Shown here: one piece after another, positions 51,737 to 59,656 of the stretch
Layout of the letters: every line of letters starts with the position of its first letter
How positions within the stretch are numbered: the first letter of the stretch is position 1
The notes under the pieces: model-generated
Database searches by the model: none
What the model saw: the letters and a program-made list of their open reading frames with translations, nothing else
Told to the model about the DNA's origin: nothing
Program-made: the position numbers and the translations under genes
NCBI GenBank assembly: GCA_963736715.1
Contig: CAVTQA010000046.1
Span: forward strand, 388,360 to 452,359
DNA length: 64,000 nucleotides
Direction: 5' to 3'
Source of the DNA: AP-15 sp963736715
Lineage (GTDB): Bacteria; Pseudomonadota; Alphaproteobacteria; ATCC43930; CGMCC-115725

Positions 51737-52469
51737 AAAGGAAGACACTGAGGTTTTTGTCGGCGAGAGGGGCAGGTCGTGCCGTGAATACATGCGGCCC
51801 TGTGTTTCTACTTGGCACGAGCGGACACAAGATGTAGGGCGGCAGGGTTAGGCGGCAATTCGCTCCGGGGGCGCGCGGACATAATATAAGATGACGTCAC
51901 ACTGTTGTCGCCCGCTGCCACGCTCGCCGCCCGGTCCATTTCCAGCTCCGCCAGTAGCCAGCGCTCTACCGCCGCAGCGGCGCGCTCTCTTTCTGCCTCG
52001 CGAAGCGCGAGGGCGCGGGCGTTTACGATTATCGAGCGCAGCTCGGCAAAGCTCCGGCAGCGGTGGTCATTGAAATAGACTAGCCTAACTTCGCCGATTG
52101 GAGCACTTTCAAGGATCTAAGTGTCCGAACTCGTTAGGGTCGGCCCCCGAAGGTCGGCACTACAGCGGGGTGGGTGGCGCGGGCGCGCTGGCGTCGTCGA
52201 GCGGCGCCAGCAGCTCAGCGATGGCTGTGTCGCCGTCTCGGATCTCGATACCGATGGCGCCCTGAGCAACCGCCGGCAGCATAGCCGGGGGAAACGCCAT
52301 GCGTTTCCCCCACCTTGCCCACAGGTCGGCGGCTGCCCACAAGCTTCACAGCATCCCGCAACGAGACATGATGAATTTGATTTCGGGAATGGTGAAACCA
52401 GCAGCCGGCTACCGGCCTTTAGCTTGTTCCTCCCCGGAAGCTGTCCAAACTACCGGGACCGTCGCATGG
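51737..52469. other. Gene-poor stretch between the IS5-type element and the hemE remnant
   Basis: No gene is supported. On the minus strand, about 51860-52060, one frame reads FAELRSIIVNARALALREAE then RERAAAAVERWLLAELEMDR, which looks like the end of a helical protein, but it has no start and I cannot name it. Repeated short frames elsewhere lack ribosome sites. Confidence 0.35.
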
Positions 52470-53185
52470 CTCGACCTCGCTCGGGTGATCCCAAGGCTCG
52501 AGCCGGTACTTGAAACGGTGCGACGGGTAAGCGCGGTGCTCGGTGCGCAGACGGCAATGATCGGTTTCGCCGGCTCGCCGTGGACGGTCGCTACTTACAT
52601 GGTGGAAGGCGGCGGAAGCCGGGATTTTCGGCGCATAAAGAGCTGGGGCGTACTGCGATGCGCAGGGATTTGATGCGCTGATCGAGGTGCTCGTGCAGGG
52701 TACGATCGAGTATCTCGCCGGCCAGATCGAGGCGGGCGCAGAACTCGTCCAGCTCTTCGACAGCTGGGCAGGCATGCTGCCCGAAGCGGCGTTTGCGCGT
52801 TGGGTGATCGAGCCGACACAACGCATCGTTGTAGCTCTGAAAAGACGGTTTCCCGGCTGTCCGGTCATCGGTTTTCCGCGATCCGCCGGTCTGCTCTAAG
52901 AACGCTATATTGCGGAGACCGGAGTCGATGGGATTGGGCTCGACACGGTCGTGCCTCCGGGGCTATGCCCGTGAACGGCTGCAGCCTCTCGCGACGCTTC
53001 AGGGAAATCTGGATCCCGTGCTGCTGATCGCAGGAGGCGTGGGCTCGAAGACGCGATCGGAACTTCGCCGGGAGCTCGGCGCGGGACCCTACATCTTCTA
53101 CTTGGGACATGGTGTGCTGCCGGAAACCCCTCGGGGGAATGTTGCGGCGCTCGCCCGACTGCTCGCTGAACCGGTCGTTCCGTGA
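52470..53185 (+). pseudogene. hemE: Uroporphyrinogen decarboxylase (HemE) remnant
   Basis: Several frames together spell the C-terminal two-thirds of HemE: LETVRRVSAVLGAQTAMIGF, SPWTVATYMVEGGGS, then LVQGTIEYLAGQIEAGAELV, FDSWAGMLPEAAFARW, VIEPTQRIVVALKRRFPG, PVIGFPRSAG, ETGVDGIGLDTVVP, LQGNLDPVLLIAGG, and FYLGHGVLPETP. At least three frameshifts or small deletions and loss of the N-terminal third make it dead. HemE is essential for heme synthesis, so an intact copy should exist elsewhere. Confidence 0.85.
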
Positions 53186-53195
53186 CATGGCTCCA

Positions 53196-53236
53196 CGGCT
53201 GTCGTGCTGATGAACCTGGGAGGACCCGACATGGAG
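53196..53236 (+). pseudogene. hemH: Ferrochelatase (HemH) N-terminal stub
   Basis: Eleven bases after the HemE remnant, one frame reads STAVVLMNLGGPD, the first strand of ferrochelatase. Nothing recognisable follows. hemE followed by hemH is a common alphaproteobacterial order, so the two are remnants of one cluster. A short call by itself; the neighbour makes it credible. Confidence 0.6.
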
Positions 53237-53782
53237 ATGCCGGCGGTTCACGAGGCGGCACGCGGTCGTTGCGCTGTTGTCGTGGTTCGGCTTGATGAGG
53301 TGGATGGCCCACTCACGGCGTCTGTGTGCCTAAGTTGGGTTTTCGCTGCTCGCGGGATTCTTCGGCCTAGCCACGGTCACCGGATGTGCGCGAAGCCCGA
53401 CCGTCGGCGCGGTTTCGGTGCCGCAAAATTCCGGCGGGTGAGGCGGGACGGTTGCCCGATCGTTAGCGGTCTCCCGGCGCGAAATGGGACAAAGCTATTT
53501 ACATTAGCGTCACCTCTGCTGGATACCGTGTTTGAAGCTGCACGGGCCCGCTTAGCTATTGGCCTCGTCGACCCTACCGTGCCGCTTAGTTCCGGGCTAT
53601 CGGGGGTTGTGAACGTGCGAGCCCAGCGCCTTACGCAAGTAGTGCGCGAGCACGAATGCCGACGTGTTTTGCAGGTGAAGATCCCGCCCCGGCCGGAGTA
53701 CGGAGCCGCCCTTGACCGCATTTTTCAGCGGCTGCCCCGGCGTGCGGGTTTGGTCGAACGAACCAAGCACAAAGAACCCGAA
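53237..53782. other. Decayed stretch, no supported gene
   Basis: A 211-codon open frame runs through the whole stretch from the HemH stub but shows no family signature. In another frame, FSLLAGFFGLATVTGCARSP resembles a lipoprotein signal with lipobox VTGC, ending 15 residues later. It may be a remnant of an exported protein; it lacks a start codon. Confidence 0.35.
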
Positions 53783-53814
53783 AAGTTGGAACGAATCGTT
53801 CCAACTTTATATTT
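53783..53814 (+). terminator. Perfect hairpin followed by a T-rich run
   Basis: AAGTTGGAACG, loop AAT, CGTTCCAACTT, then TATATTTT. An 11-base perfect stem with a T-rich tail fits an intrinsic terminator. It lies 31 bases before the tRNA-Lys fragment, on the side where the tRNA transcript would end, and reads as a hairpin on both strands. Confidence 0.6.
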
Positions 53815-53844
53815 TGAGCGGGAAGAGCTAAGTGCCTGAGTTTA

Positions 53845-53891
53845 TGGTGGGTGCACAAGGACTCAACCTTGGACCCGCTGATTAAGAGCGG
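53845..53891 (-). other. 3' fragment of a tRNA-Lys(CTT) gene (attachment-site scar)
   Basis: The minus strand reads CGCTCTTAATCAGCGGGTCC then AAGGTTGAGTCCTTGTGCACCCACCA. This is the anticodon arm with CTT, the variable bases, the T arm and the acceptor 3' strand of tRNA-Lys. The T loop lacks one base (TTGAGTC for TTCGAGTC). There is no 5' half. It is the usual scar of integration into a tRNA gene, or the displaced end of an element. Confidence 0.62.
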
Positions 53892-54759
53892 GCGGAAATT
53901 GCGGCTCGTAATGACGCTTTTGGCTGCGCCGAATAGAGCCGCAGCAGCCGCGCCGCGCCCGTCTCGAGGCTCGGCGCAGGACCACGTAGTGAGGGGCACG
54001 GGGACCCAAGCGCGGTGCCGCCGCACTGGGTCCAGCTTGGCACAATTTGGCACACTTGCTCGGAATCCCGGGGAACATACTGAAATCGTCGCGAACACCC
54101 AAGACATTGAAAATCTGCGTAAATCTTAAACCTTCAACGATATCGAGGCGCTCGGAATGGCTTCCCAAACTTGCGACGAAGGTTACATTCCCTTTACCCG
54201 CTTCGACGACGTTGGTTGACCGGCTAACGCAGTTCTCGGTCCCGTTCAGAACGCTGCGTTAATATCCACACACCGCCGCCATCGCCCACGAACTCGCCTC
54301 CGGCTCTTTCGCGCGATGAGCATGGATCTTCCAGCGAATGGGAGCCGCCGATCAGCCGATCGGCTGCAGGTGGTGCCGGTGCAGCCCCCAACGAGCAAAT
54401 TTCCGCGCTAGCGGACGCGCTAAAAACCGAAATCGACGAATAGCTGGCAAGGCGGGACGAAGAAGCGCTCCCAGCAGCATGACCATCGTAACCCGAGCGG
54501 CAGCCCCCGCGACGAGGTTGCACACGCTGTCGACCACTCTTCAGGAGTTCGGATGAAAGCGCCCTTGGGGCCGCCTTGCGGCATCGGGACGATGACCTTC
54601 GGCCATCCACCATCGCGGCTCAATGCGGATCCACCGCGCGCCGAATCATAGGATGGGAGAGCCTTCGCTCCGCCGAAAAGGCGCTTTGATATCCAACGCC
54701 CTCCTTTCGGCTGCTTACAGAGTGCTTACAATTAGGGAAACTCGAAGTCAGTGTAAGCG
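53892..54759. other. Gene-poor stretch before the phage-like element
   Basis: No gene is supported. A fragment in one forward frame (SAAGGAGAAPNEQISALADA then LKTEIDE and stop, around 54350-54440) looks like the end of a protein. Both strands are otherwise short of ribosome sites and family matches. Confidence 0.35.
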
Positions 54760-54783
54760 ACAGCGGCCCCGAAGGACCGCTGT
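54760..54783 (-). terminator. Hairpin downstream of the tRNA-Gly fragment
   Basis: ACAGCGGCCC and GGACCGCTGT form a stem with a GAA-type loop, 27 bases past the CCA end of the tRNA-Gly fragment on the minus strand. It probably served as the terminator of the original tRNA-Gly gene. Confidence 0.6.
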
Positions 54784-54809
54784 TACAACTTGATATTTCT
54801 AAGAAAATC

Positions 54810-54858
54810 TGGAGCGGGCGAGGGGATTCGAACCCCCGACCCCAACCTTGGCAAGGTT
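54810..54858 (-). other. tRNA-Gly(GCC) 3' fragment (attachment core, left end)
   Basis: The minus strand reads AACCTTGCCAAGGTT (anticodon arm, anticodon GCC), GGGGTC, the T arm CGGGG-GTTCGAAT-CCCCT, and CGCCCGCTCCA, the 3' half of tRNA-Gly from the anticodon stem to the CCA. The 5' half is replaced by the integrase region. In translation the forward strand gives the telltale GAGEGIRTPDP string that tRNA fragments give. Confidence 0.85.
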
Positions 54859-55098
54859 AGGACGGCTTTATTCCGCCTGCTTCCCGATGGTTCCCGGCCA
54901 TTCCCTAACGTTGACAGGACTATTCTTTTCGGGGCATGGTTCGGTTCGGGTCATTCCTCGACGTTCCGTGAATTGCTTCCCCGCTGCTTCCCCCTTGCTT
55001 CCCCGGCACTGATCCTCGGCCCGGGGAAGCAGTTGGAGCCAAACATTTGGGTCGCTCGCGATACGTGGCGGGGCTCTACGACAAGGGAGCCGGGAAAA

Positions 55099-56373
55099 TT
55101 GACGAAGCTCAGCAAGCGTGTTGTCGACGCCCTCCGGCCCAACCCCGATGGCAAGGACGTGTTCCTGTGGGACAGCGGCGACGGCGCCCTGAAGGGCTTT
55201 GGCGTTCGGATGAAGCCAAGCGGCACCGGGGCGTACATCGTCCAATACCGCACGGCCGAGGGCCGCACGCGACGCCTCGCTCTCGGGAAAGTGGGGACGC
55301 TGACGCCGGACGAGGCGCGCACCCTCGCGCGCGATAAGCTCGTCGCCGTGACGAAGGGGGCGGACCCGTCTGCCGAACGGCACGCGGCCAGGGCATCTAT
55401 GACAGTCGGGGAGTTGTGCGATCTATATTTGGCCGAGGCAGCGCCGCGGATCAAAGCGTCGACGCTCGCGATGGACCGGAGCCGGATCGATCGGCATGTC
55501 AGGCCGCTGCTGGGGCGCCGCACCGTGCGCGGCCTCATGCCCGAAGACGTCGAGAAAATGCAGCTCGACATCGCCGCCGGCAAGACGGCCCGGAATCGCG
55601 GCGACGGCCGCGGTGGGGTGACCACCGGCGGCAAGGGAGTGGCCGCGCGCACCGTCGGCATGCTCGGCACGATACTCGAGGTGGCCCGTCGCCGGCGGTT
55701 GATCTCCGCAAATCCGGCGCGCGGCGTCGACAAACTTCCCGAGGGCAAGCAACGGCGGTTCCTCAGCATCGAGGAGATTGGCAAGCTCGGCGCCGCGATG
55801 CGCGACGCAGAGGAAGAGGGGATCGAGAACCGCATCGGGCTTGCCGCGATCCGGTTCCTGCTACTTACCGGATTGCGCCGCATGGAGGCGCTGGCGTTGC
55901 CGTGGGGGTGGGTAGACTCGCGCTCGCGCTGTATCCGATTCGAGGATACCAAGAGCGGCGCGCAACTACGGCCGATCGGCTCAGCTGCAATCTCGCTGCT
56001 CGATGCTCTCCCGCGGAGTGGGGGGCAGCGTTTCGTCTTTCCGGCTGGTCGCGGTGAGGGCCATTTCATCGGCCTTCCGCGAGTGCTGGCGCGCGCGTGC
56101 CGGCGTGCAAGCCTGTCGGGGGTGACGGTCCATGTGCTGCGGCATAGCTTTGCCGCTACTGCGGCCGAGACGGGGTTTTCCGAGTTGACGATCGCCGGAT
56201 TGCTTGGCCATTCGGTGCCGGGCGTAACCGCGCGCTACGCGCATGTCCCTGATCGGGCGCTGTTGGCTGCCGCGGACCAGGTCGCGGGGCGAATCGCGGC
56301 CGCACTCGACAGCGAGGCCGGTGCCGAGGTGATCGAGCTGCGTGGCCGCATAGAGACGGCCAGCCAAGGATAA
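55099..56373 (+). CDS. Tyrosine-type site-specific integrase
   Basis: A 424-residue phage integrase. An N-terminal arm-binding DUF4102-like domain (LSKRVVDALRPNPDGKDVFL, GFGVRMKPSGTGAYIVQYR) and a SAM-like core-binding domain (about 95-200) precede a catalytic domain with the R in LLTGLRRMEAL, HxxR in HVLRHSFAA, and LLGHSVPGVTARYAH with the nucleophile tyrosine. It catalyses integration at the adjacent tRNA-Gly site. I chose the TTG at 55099, with AAGGGAG nine bases upstream. A longer frame back to 54790 only translates the tRNA fragment. Confidence 0.9.
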   Translation: MTKLSKRVVDALRPNPDGKDVFLWDSGDGALKGFGVRMKPSGTGAYIVQYRTAEGRTRRLALGKVGTLTPDEARTLARDKLVAVTKGADPSAERHAARASMTVGELCDLYLAEAAPRIKASTLAMDRSRIDRHVRPLLGRRTVRGLMPEDVEKMQLDIAAGKTARNRGDGRGGVTTGGKGVAARTVGMLGTILEVARRRRLISANPARGVDKLPEGKQRRFLSIEEIGKLGAAMRDAEEEGIENRIGLAAIRFLLLTGLRRMEALALPWGWVDSRSRCIRFEDTKSGAQLRPIGSAAISLLDALPRSGGQRFVFPAGRGEGHFIGLPRVLARACRRASLSGVTVHVLRHSFAATAAETGFSELTIAGLLGHSVPGVTARYAHVPDRALLAAADQVAGRIAAALDSEAGAEVIELRGRIETASQG

Positions 56374-56431
56374 TTCGTTTCCCCGTTCTCCCCGTCGTTG
56401 CCACGGTATTCCTGGTGCTACTTTCAGACCC

Positions 56432-57001
56432 GTGGAAAACTTGGCTTCTAACGATCCTCGTCGAGCCAATCCCGCCGGCCAAGAGGGGTTCGACCAGAGC
56501 CTGCTCAAAAAAGCGCTGGGCAATCTTCGGTTGCCCGTCACCGAGGAAGGTGTTTCCGACCTCTCCGCCCGATTACAAGCGATCAGGGATCTCCGCTTGC
56601 CGTATGCGAAGATCGAGAGTCAGAACGCGGCCTTGCTGAGAATTTGCTCAGCAGTGACGGCTCTGATCGAGACAGTCGAAGCCGAGCTCGCAGAAGATAA
56701 AACCGGGCTGCTTCCTGCTTTACTTACAGCGCCCCGTGAACTGGCGAAACTGTCGCTTATCGATTACCTGCATTGCTCTCTGAGCGTAACTATGGCCTGG
56801 CTCGTCGCCGAGGAGACGGGCGGCCAGAGGCCGGAAACAACCCTCTTCGTCAGCCTATACGATCTTTATGCCGACTTGACCGGCCGCAAGCAGATCGGCC
56901 GCGACGGCCCTTTGTACAGGTTCACCATCACGTGCGCTCGACTGCTCGATGACCAAATTCGGGACCCGGGTCCGGACGCATTCCGGGGGCGACCTGATTA
57001 A
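56432..57001 (+). CDS. Unrecognised phage protein
   Basis: A 189-residue soluble protein starting at GTG 56432. It is mostly helical: GFDQSLLKKALGNLRLPVTE, ICSAVTALIETVEAELAED, LLPALLTAPRELAKLSLIDY. No motif is recognisable. It lies 58 bases after the integrase stop. Acidic composition and the position suggest an accessory gene of the element, not structural. Confidence 0.55.
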   Translation: MENLASNDPRRANPAGQEGFDQSLLKKALGNLRLPVTEEGVSDLSARLQAIRDLRLPYAKIESQNAALLRICSAVTALIETVEAELAEDKTGLLPALLTAPRELAKLSLIDYLHCSLSVTMAWLVAEETGGQRPETTLFVSLYDLYADLTGRKQIGRDGPLYRFTITCARLLDDQIRDPGPDAFRGRPD

Positions 57002-57311
57002 AGCCCTCAAACGGCGTGCCGACCTGTCGATGCTAATGCTCAGAGTCGAGTCACATGATTCAGGCTATCCGCGTGGGTAAGGTCGGAGGAGCGGTATCGA
57101 GCCGGTCGGCGGCGAACCATCCGTCTGATTCAGTGCACTAGTAGACAAAATTACAGTACGAATGGGGTGTAACCAGAAAGCGCGAAAACCGCCGATCTGA
57201 GTTCCAGTGTAACCAGAGAGCGCTAAAAACGCGTTTTAAAAGTGCACTTACAACATCGATTTTGTTGCTTTAGGTGATCAGGGGTAACCCCAACACACCT
57301 GAAGGCAAGAT
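57002..57311. promoter_or_regulatory. Regulatory region with two direct repeats and a palindrome
   Basis: Two direct repeats, GTGTAACCAGAAAGCGCG at 57167-57184 and GTGTAACCAGAGAGCGCT at 57207-57224, start 40 bases apart, almost four helix turns. A palindrome AAAACGCGTTTT follows at 57226-57237. It lies just upstream of the AlpA-like gene and contains no gene. This fits binding sites for the phage regulator or for the AlpA-like protein itself. Confidence 0.55.
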
Positions 57312-57518
57312 ATGCCAAGACATAACACACGCGAAGCTGCCGACTATCTCGGGATCAGCGCCAGTCAGCTTAATAAGCTCCGGGTTTTCGGCGGAGGCCC
57401 AAAGTATCTGAAGCTGCAGCGCCGCGTCGTCTACGATACGCGGGACCTCGATGCCTATCTCGATCTACATCGTCGAACGTCTACCACCGACGCAGACCGT
57501 CGAGCGGCACAGCCATGA
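57312..57518 (+). CDS. AlpA/excisionase-type helix-turn-helix protein
   Basis: A 68-residue protein with a MerR-like winged helix: NTREAADYLGISASQLNKLR, then VFGGGPKYLKL and VVYDTRDLDAYLDLHRR. Such HTH_17 proteins act as excisionases or as regulators of integrase genes. GAAGGCAAGAT precedes the ATG. Its stop overlaps the next short frame (ATGA). It is located as expected for an early phage regulator. Confidence 0.85.
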   Translation: MPRHNTREAADYLGISASQLNKLRVFGGGPKYLKLQRRVVYDTRDLDAYLDLHRRTSTTDADRRAAQP

Positions 57519-57631
57519 CTGACGGCACAGCCGCGACTACGCCATTAGCCGAAAGCAGCAGCCCGAGGCAGGCGCGTCACAGCGCGGGGCGCCGCAGTCC
57601 GCGATCCAACCCGACCGCACACGCGAGATGA
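57515..57631 (+). CDS. Possible small phage protein
   Basis: A 38-codon frame starts on the ATG that overlaps the AlpA-like stop and reads MTDGTAATTPLAESSSPRQA then RHSAGRRSPRSN. It is low-complexity and disordered. Overlap coupling is the only support; it could equally be the damaged start of the next gene. Confidence 0.3.
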   Translation: MTDGTAATTPLAESSSPRQARHSAGRRSPRSNPTAHAR

Positions 57632-57635
57632 ACCC

Positions 57636-58007
57636 GTGGGGAGGGGAGATCGGCCGGCGCCCGCCGCCGGCGCCGACCAGTGCTACGCTCAGGGCAAGCC
57701 GAGCGATAGCAGAGGCGATGCTCAGGCGCCAGTCGCCGAGCCACGCAAGTCAAACCGGCGTCTCCACGACCTATTCGCCGATTATTTTCGATACGAGCGC
57801 GCGAACGCTGCCGCGCGACGGTTCATATCCAAATCCACCGTAATCACGATATCGCGCCGCGACGTCGTTGAGTTTTTGCAGCGCCGACGCGACCCGCTCC
57901 CGGCTATCCAGATTGAAGAGTGCGCCGAGGAGGCGCTCCAGCGCTTCCTGCGGTTGAGGCGGAAACATTACCGGGGGTACCGGCGCGGCGATGAGGGCAC
58001 GCCGTGA
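57636..58007 (+). CDS. Unrecognised basic phage protein
   Basis: A 123-residue frame from GTG 57636. The first 40 residues are low-complexity. The rest is plausible: LHDLFADYFRYERANAAARR, ITISRRDVVEFLQRRRD, ECAEEALQRFLRLRRKHYRG. Its stop overlaps the next start (GTGA). An open frame on the opposite strand (57771-57968) is also protein-like, so the choice rests on operon direction. Confidence 0.4.
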   Translation: MGRGDRPAPAAGADQCYAQGKPSDSRGDAQAPVAEPRKSNRRLHDLFADYFRYERANAAARRFISKSTVITISRRDVVEFLQRRRDPLPAIQIEECAEEALQRFLRLRRKHYRGYRRGDEGTP

Positions 58008-58266
58008 AGGCCCGCGATCTCGGCGCCAAGATATTCACGGCGTCCGCGGCGACCTCGAGGCCAGACGTCGCCGAGCTGCGCGAGTTAAACCGGCGCCGCG
58101 ATCGGCTGATCCGAAATCTTCGCCGTGTCTATCAGCACGGGCCCCGGGCGAGCGGGAGGCGGCCATAGAGCTCGCCATTACCGTCGACGCACTCCCGATC
58201 TTCGAGGAGGCTCGCCCAGCGTTTCGCAGACAGGTCAACCCTGACTTCTTACGAGCGATCGGTTGA
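58004..58266 (+). pseudogene. Unrecognised phage gene with an apparent frameshift
   Basis: GTG 58004 opens MKARDLGAKIFTASAATSRP ... LRELNRRRDRLIRNLRRVYQ and stops at 58168. Shifting frame in the GC-rich stretch near 58145 gives EREAAIELAITVDALPIFEE, then ARPAFRRQVNPDFLRAIG and a stop at 58266. The two join smoothly, so the gene is probably one protein of about 87 residues broken by a single-base change or an assembly error. Confidence 0.45.
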
Positions 58267-58338
58267 TGACTTCTTGCGAGCGATCGGTTGCGATGACTTC
58301 CCGCACCCGCCGATCCGCGTCGTTGGGGGCCGGAGATG

Positions 58339-58709
58339 AGCGCGACGAGCGAAACCAAGCTGCCGGCCCCCCGGGGGGCCATCCCGAATTGGCAACGGCT
58401 ACCCGGCTGACGACTATCTCCGGCACTGTCGGGGAGGACTGGAAGACTATTCCGATCGCCGCCTGGCCACGTTGATGGGAGTGTTCCGGATATCTCTTTA
58501 TCGGGCAAGGCTGATGGCCGAACTGCCCGAAGGGTTGTTCAAGCAGCCTCTCGATAAGCGTGTGTGCAACTCGAGAGCGCTGGCAAACGTCGCGTTCGCA
58601 TTTAGACGGGAAGGGCGAGGTGGTCCGAGTACGTGGCCACATTAATCGGAAGGTGCGGGCCGCGATCAATGCCTGGCTCACAGGCGGACTCGACGGCGAC
58701 GCACCATGA
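58339..58709 (+). pseudogene. Phage gene of unknown function, frameshifted
   Basis: From about 58400 one frame reads YPADDYLRHCRGGLEDYSDR, LATLMGVFRISLYRARLMAE, LPEGLFKQPLDK and stops. From 58605 another continues LDGKGEVVRVRGHINRKVRA, then AINAWLTGGLDGDAP, ending in a TGA that overlaps the primase start. This matches the architecture of a small phage protein seen next to primase genes (LPE.LF... then a C-terminal VRxR..IN..V..AIN.W), by recollection only. At least one frameshift. Confidence 0.45.
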
Positions 58710-59656
58710 TAACCGCGGGTGACGTTGCCAGGGCGCTCGCTGAACGGATCGAAGTGCTCGTGCGAGAACTTCTGCCGAACGGCTATCGGCAAGGTCGCGA
58801 ATGGCGCGCCGGGAATGTACAGGGGGATCCAGGTTCCTCGTTGGTCGTGCGTCTCACCAGCCCCAACCGCGGCGTCTGGCATGATTTCGCTACCGGCGAA
58901 AGCGGTGATGCGCTCGATCTCGTCAAAGCGGTAATTGGCGTCTATACGAGCGAGGCGCTAAGGTGGTCACGTCGCTGGCTCGGCATTGAGGACGGCACCG
59001 CCGCGCTTCCGGCCCGTCCCGCAGCGACACAAAAATCAGACGCACCGGAGCCAGATCCTGATCGCTGGCGCCGTCCATGGCAGGCGGCACGGCCAATAGC
59101 CGGCACACCGGCCGAGATCTATCTGTGCGCACGTTCGCTTTATTTCGATGACCCCGCGGGACGTGTGCTCCGATTTGCCACCCGGCGAGCGCGAAAATCT
59201 CCGATTGGCGAGCTCGAACACCATCCCGCGCTGCTTTGCGCACTTTCGGACGCCCGCACCGGCGAGCATCGCGGCGTAATCAACATCTTCCTGAAAGCCG
59301 ATGGCAGCGATCGGCTGCGCGACAAGAAGGGGAAAACTGTCACCGGCCGCCCTGGGTGCGCCGTCGTCATGCTGTCGGATTTCGACGAGCCGACGATGGG
59401 GCTCGTCGTTTGCGAAGGCGTCGAGACCGGCATCTCTTTGTTTCAGCGCGAGTTGCACCCGATCTGGGCCTGCGGCGCTGCCGGGACGCTTGCCAAATTG
59501 CCGTTGCTCGGCGGCGTCGAGGCGCTCACGATCGCTGCCGACGCCGACGCGACTGGGCAACGGGCGGCCGCTGAGCTCGCGAAGCGCTGGGGCGAAGCCG
59601 GGCGCGAAGTCCGAATTATGCCCCCCGACGCGGGCGACTGGGCGGACTGGCTGTGA
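58706..59656 (+). CDS. Toprim-domain phage primase
   Basis: A 316-residue protein. The N-terminal part fits a DUF7146-type domain: GVWHDFATGESGDALDLVKA is the zinc-free version of the phage primase module. A Toprim fold has LVVCEGVETGISLF (catalytic glutamate) and LTIAADADATGQRAAAELAK (DxD). It makes primers or unwinds at the phage origin together with the downstream helicase, whose start overlaps its stop. No zinc finger is seen. Confidence 0.82.
   Translation: MITAGDVARALAERIEVLVRELLPNGYRQGREWRAGNVQGDPGSSLVVRLTSPNRGVWHDFATGESGDALDLVKAVIGVYTSEALRWSRRWLGIEDGTAALPARPAATQKSDAPEPDPDRWRRPWQAARPIAGTPAEIYLCARSLYFDDPAGRVLRFATRRARKSPIGELEHHPALLCALSDARTGEHRGVINIFLKADGSDRLRDKKGKTVTGRPGCAVVMLSDFDEPTMGLVVCEGVETGISLFQRELHPIWACGAAGTLAKLPLLGGVEALTIAADADATGQRAAAELAKRWGEAGREVRIMPPDAGDWADWL

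Noticed and set aside
53204..53839. A 211-codon plus-strand gene
   Set aside because: It begins in the HemH stub and runs through decayed sequence without any family signature.
54790..55098. N-terminal extension of the integrase beginning MIFLRKSGAGEG
   Set aside because: This translates the tRNA-Gly fragment; the GAGEGIRTPDP string is a common annotation artefact.
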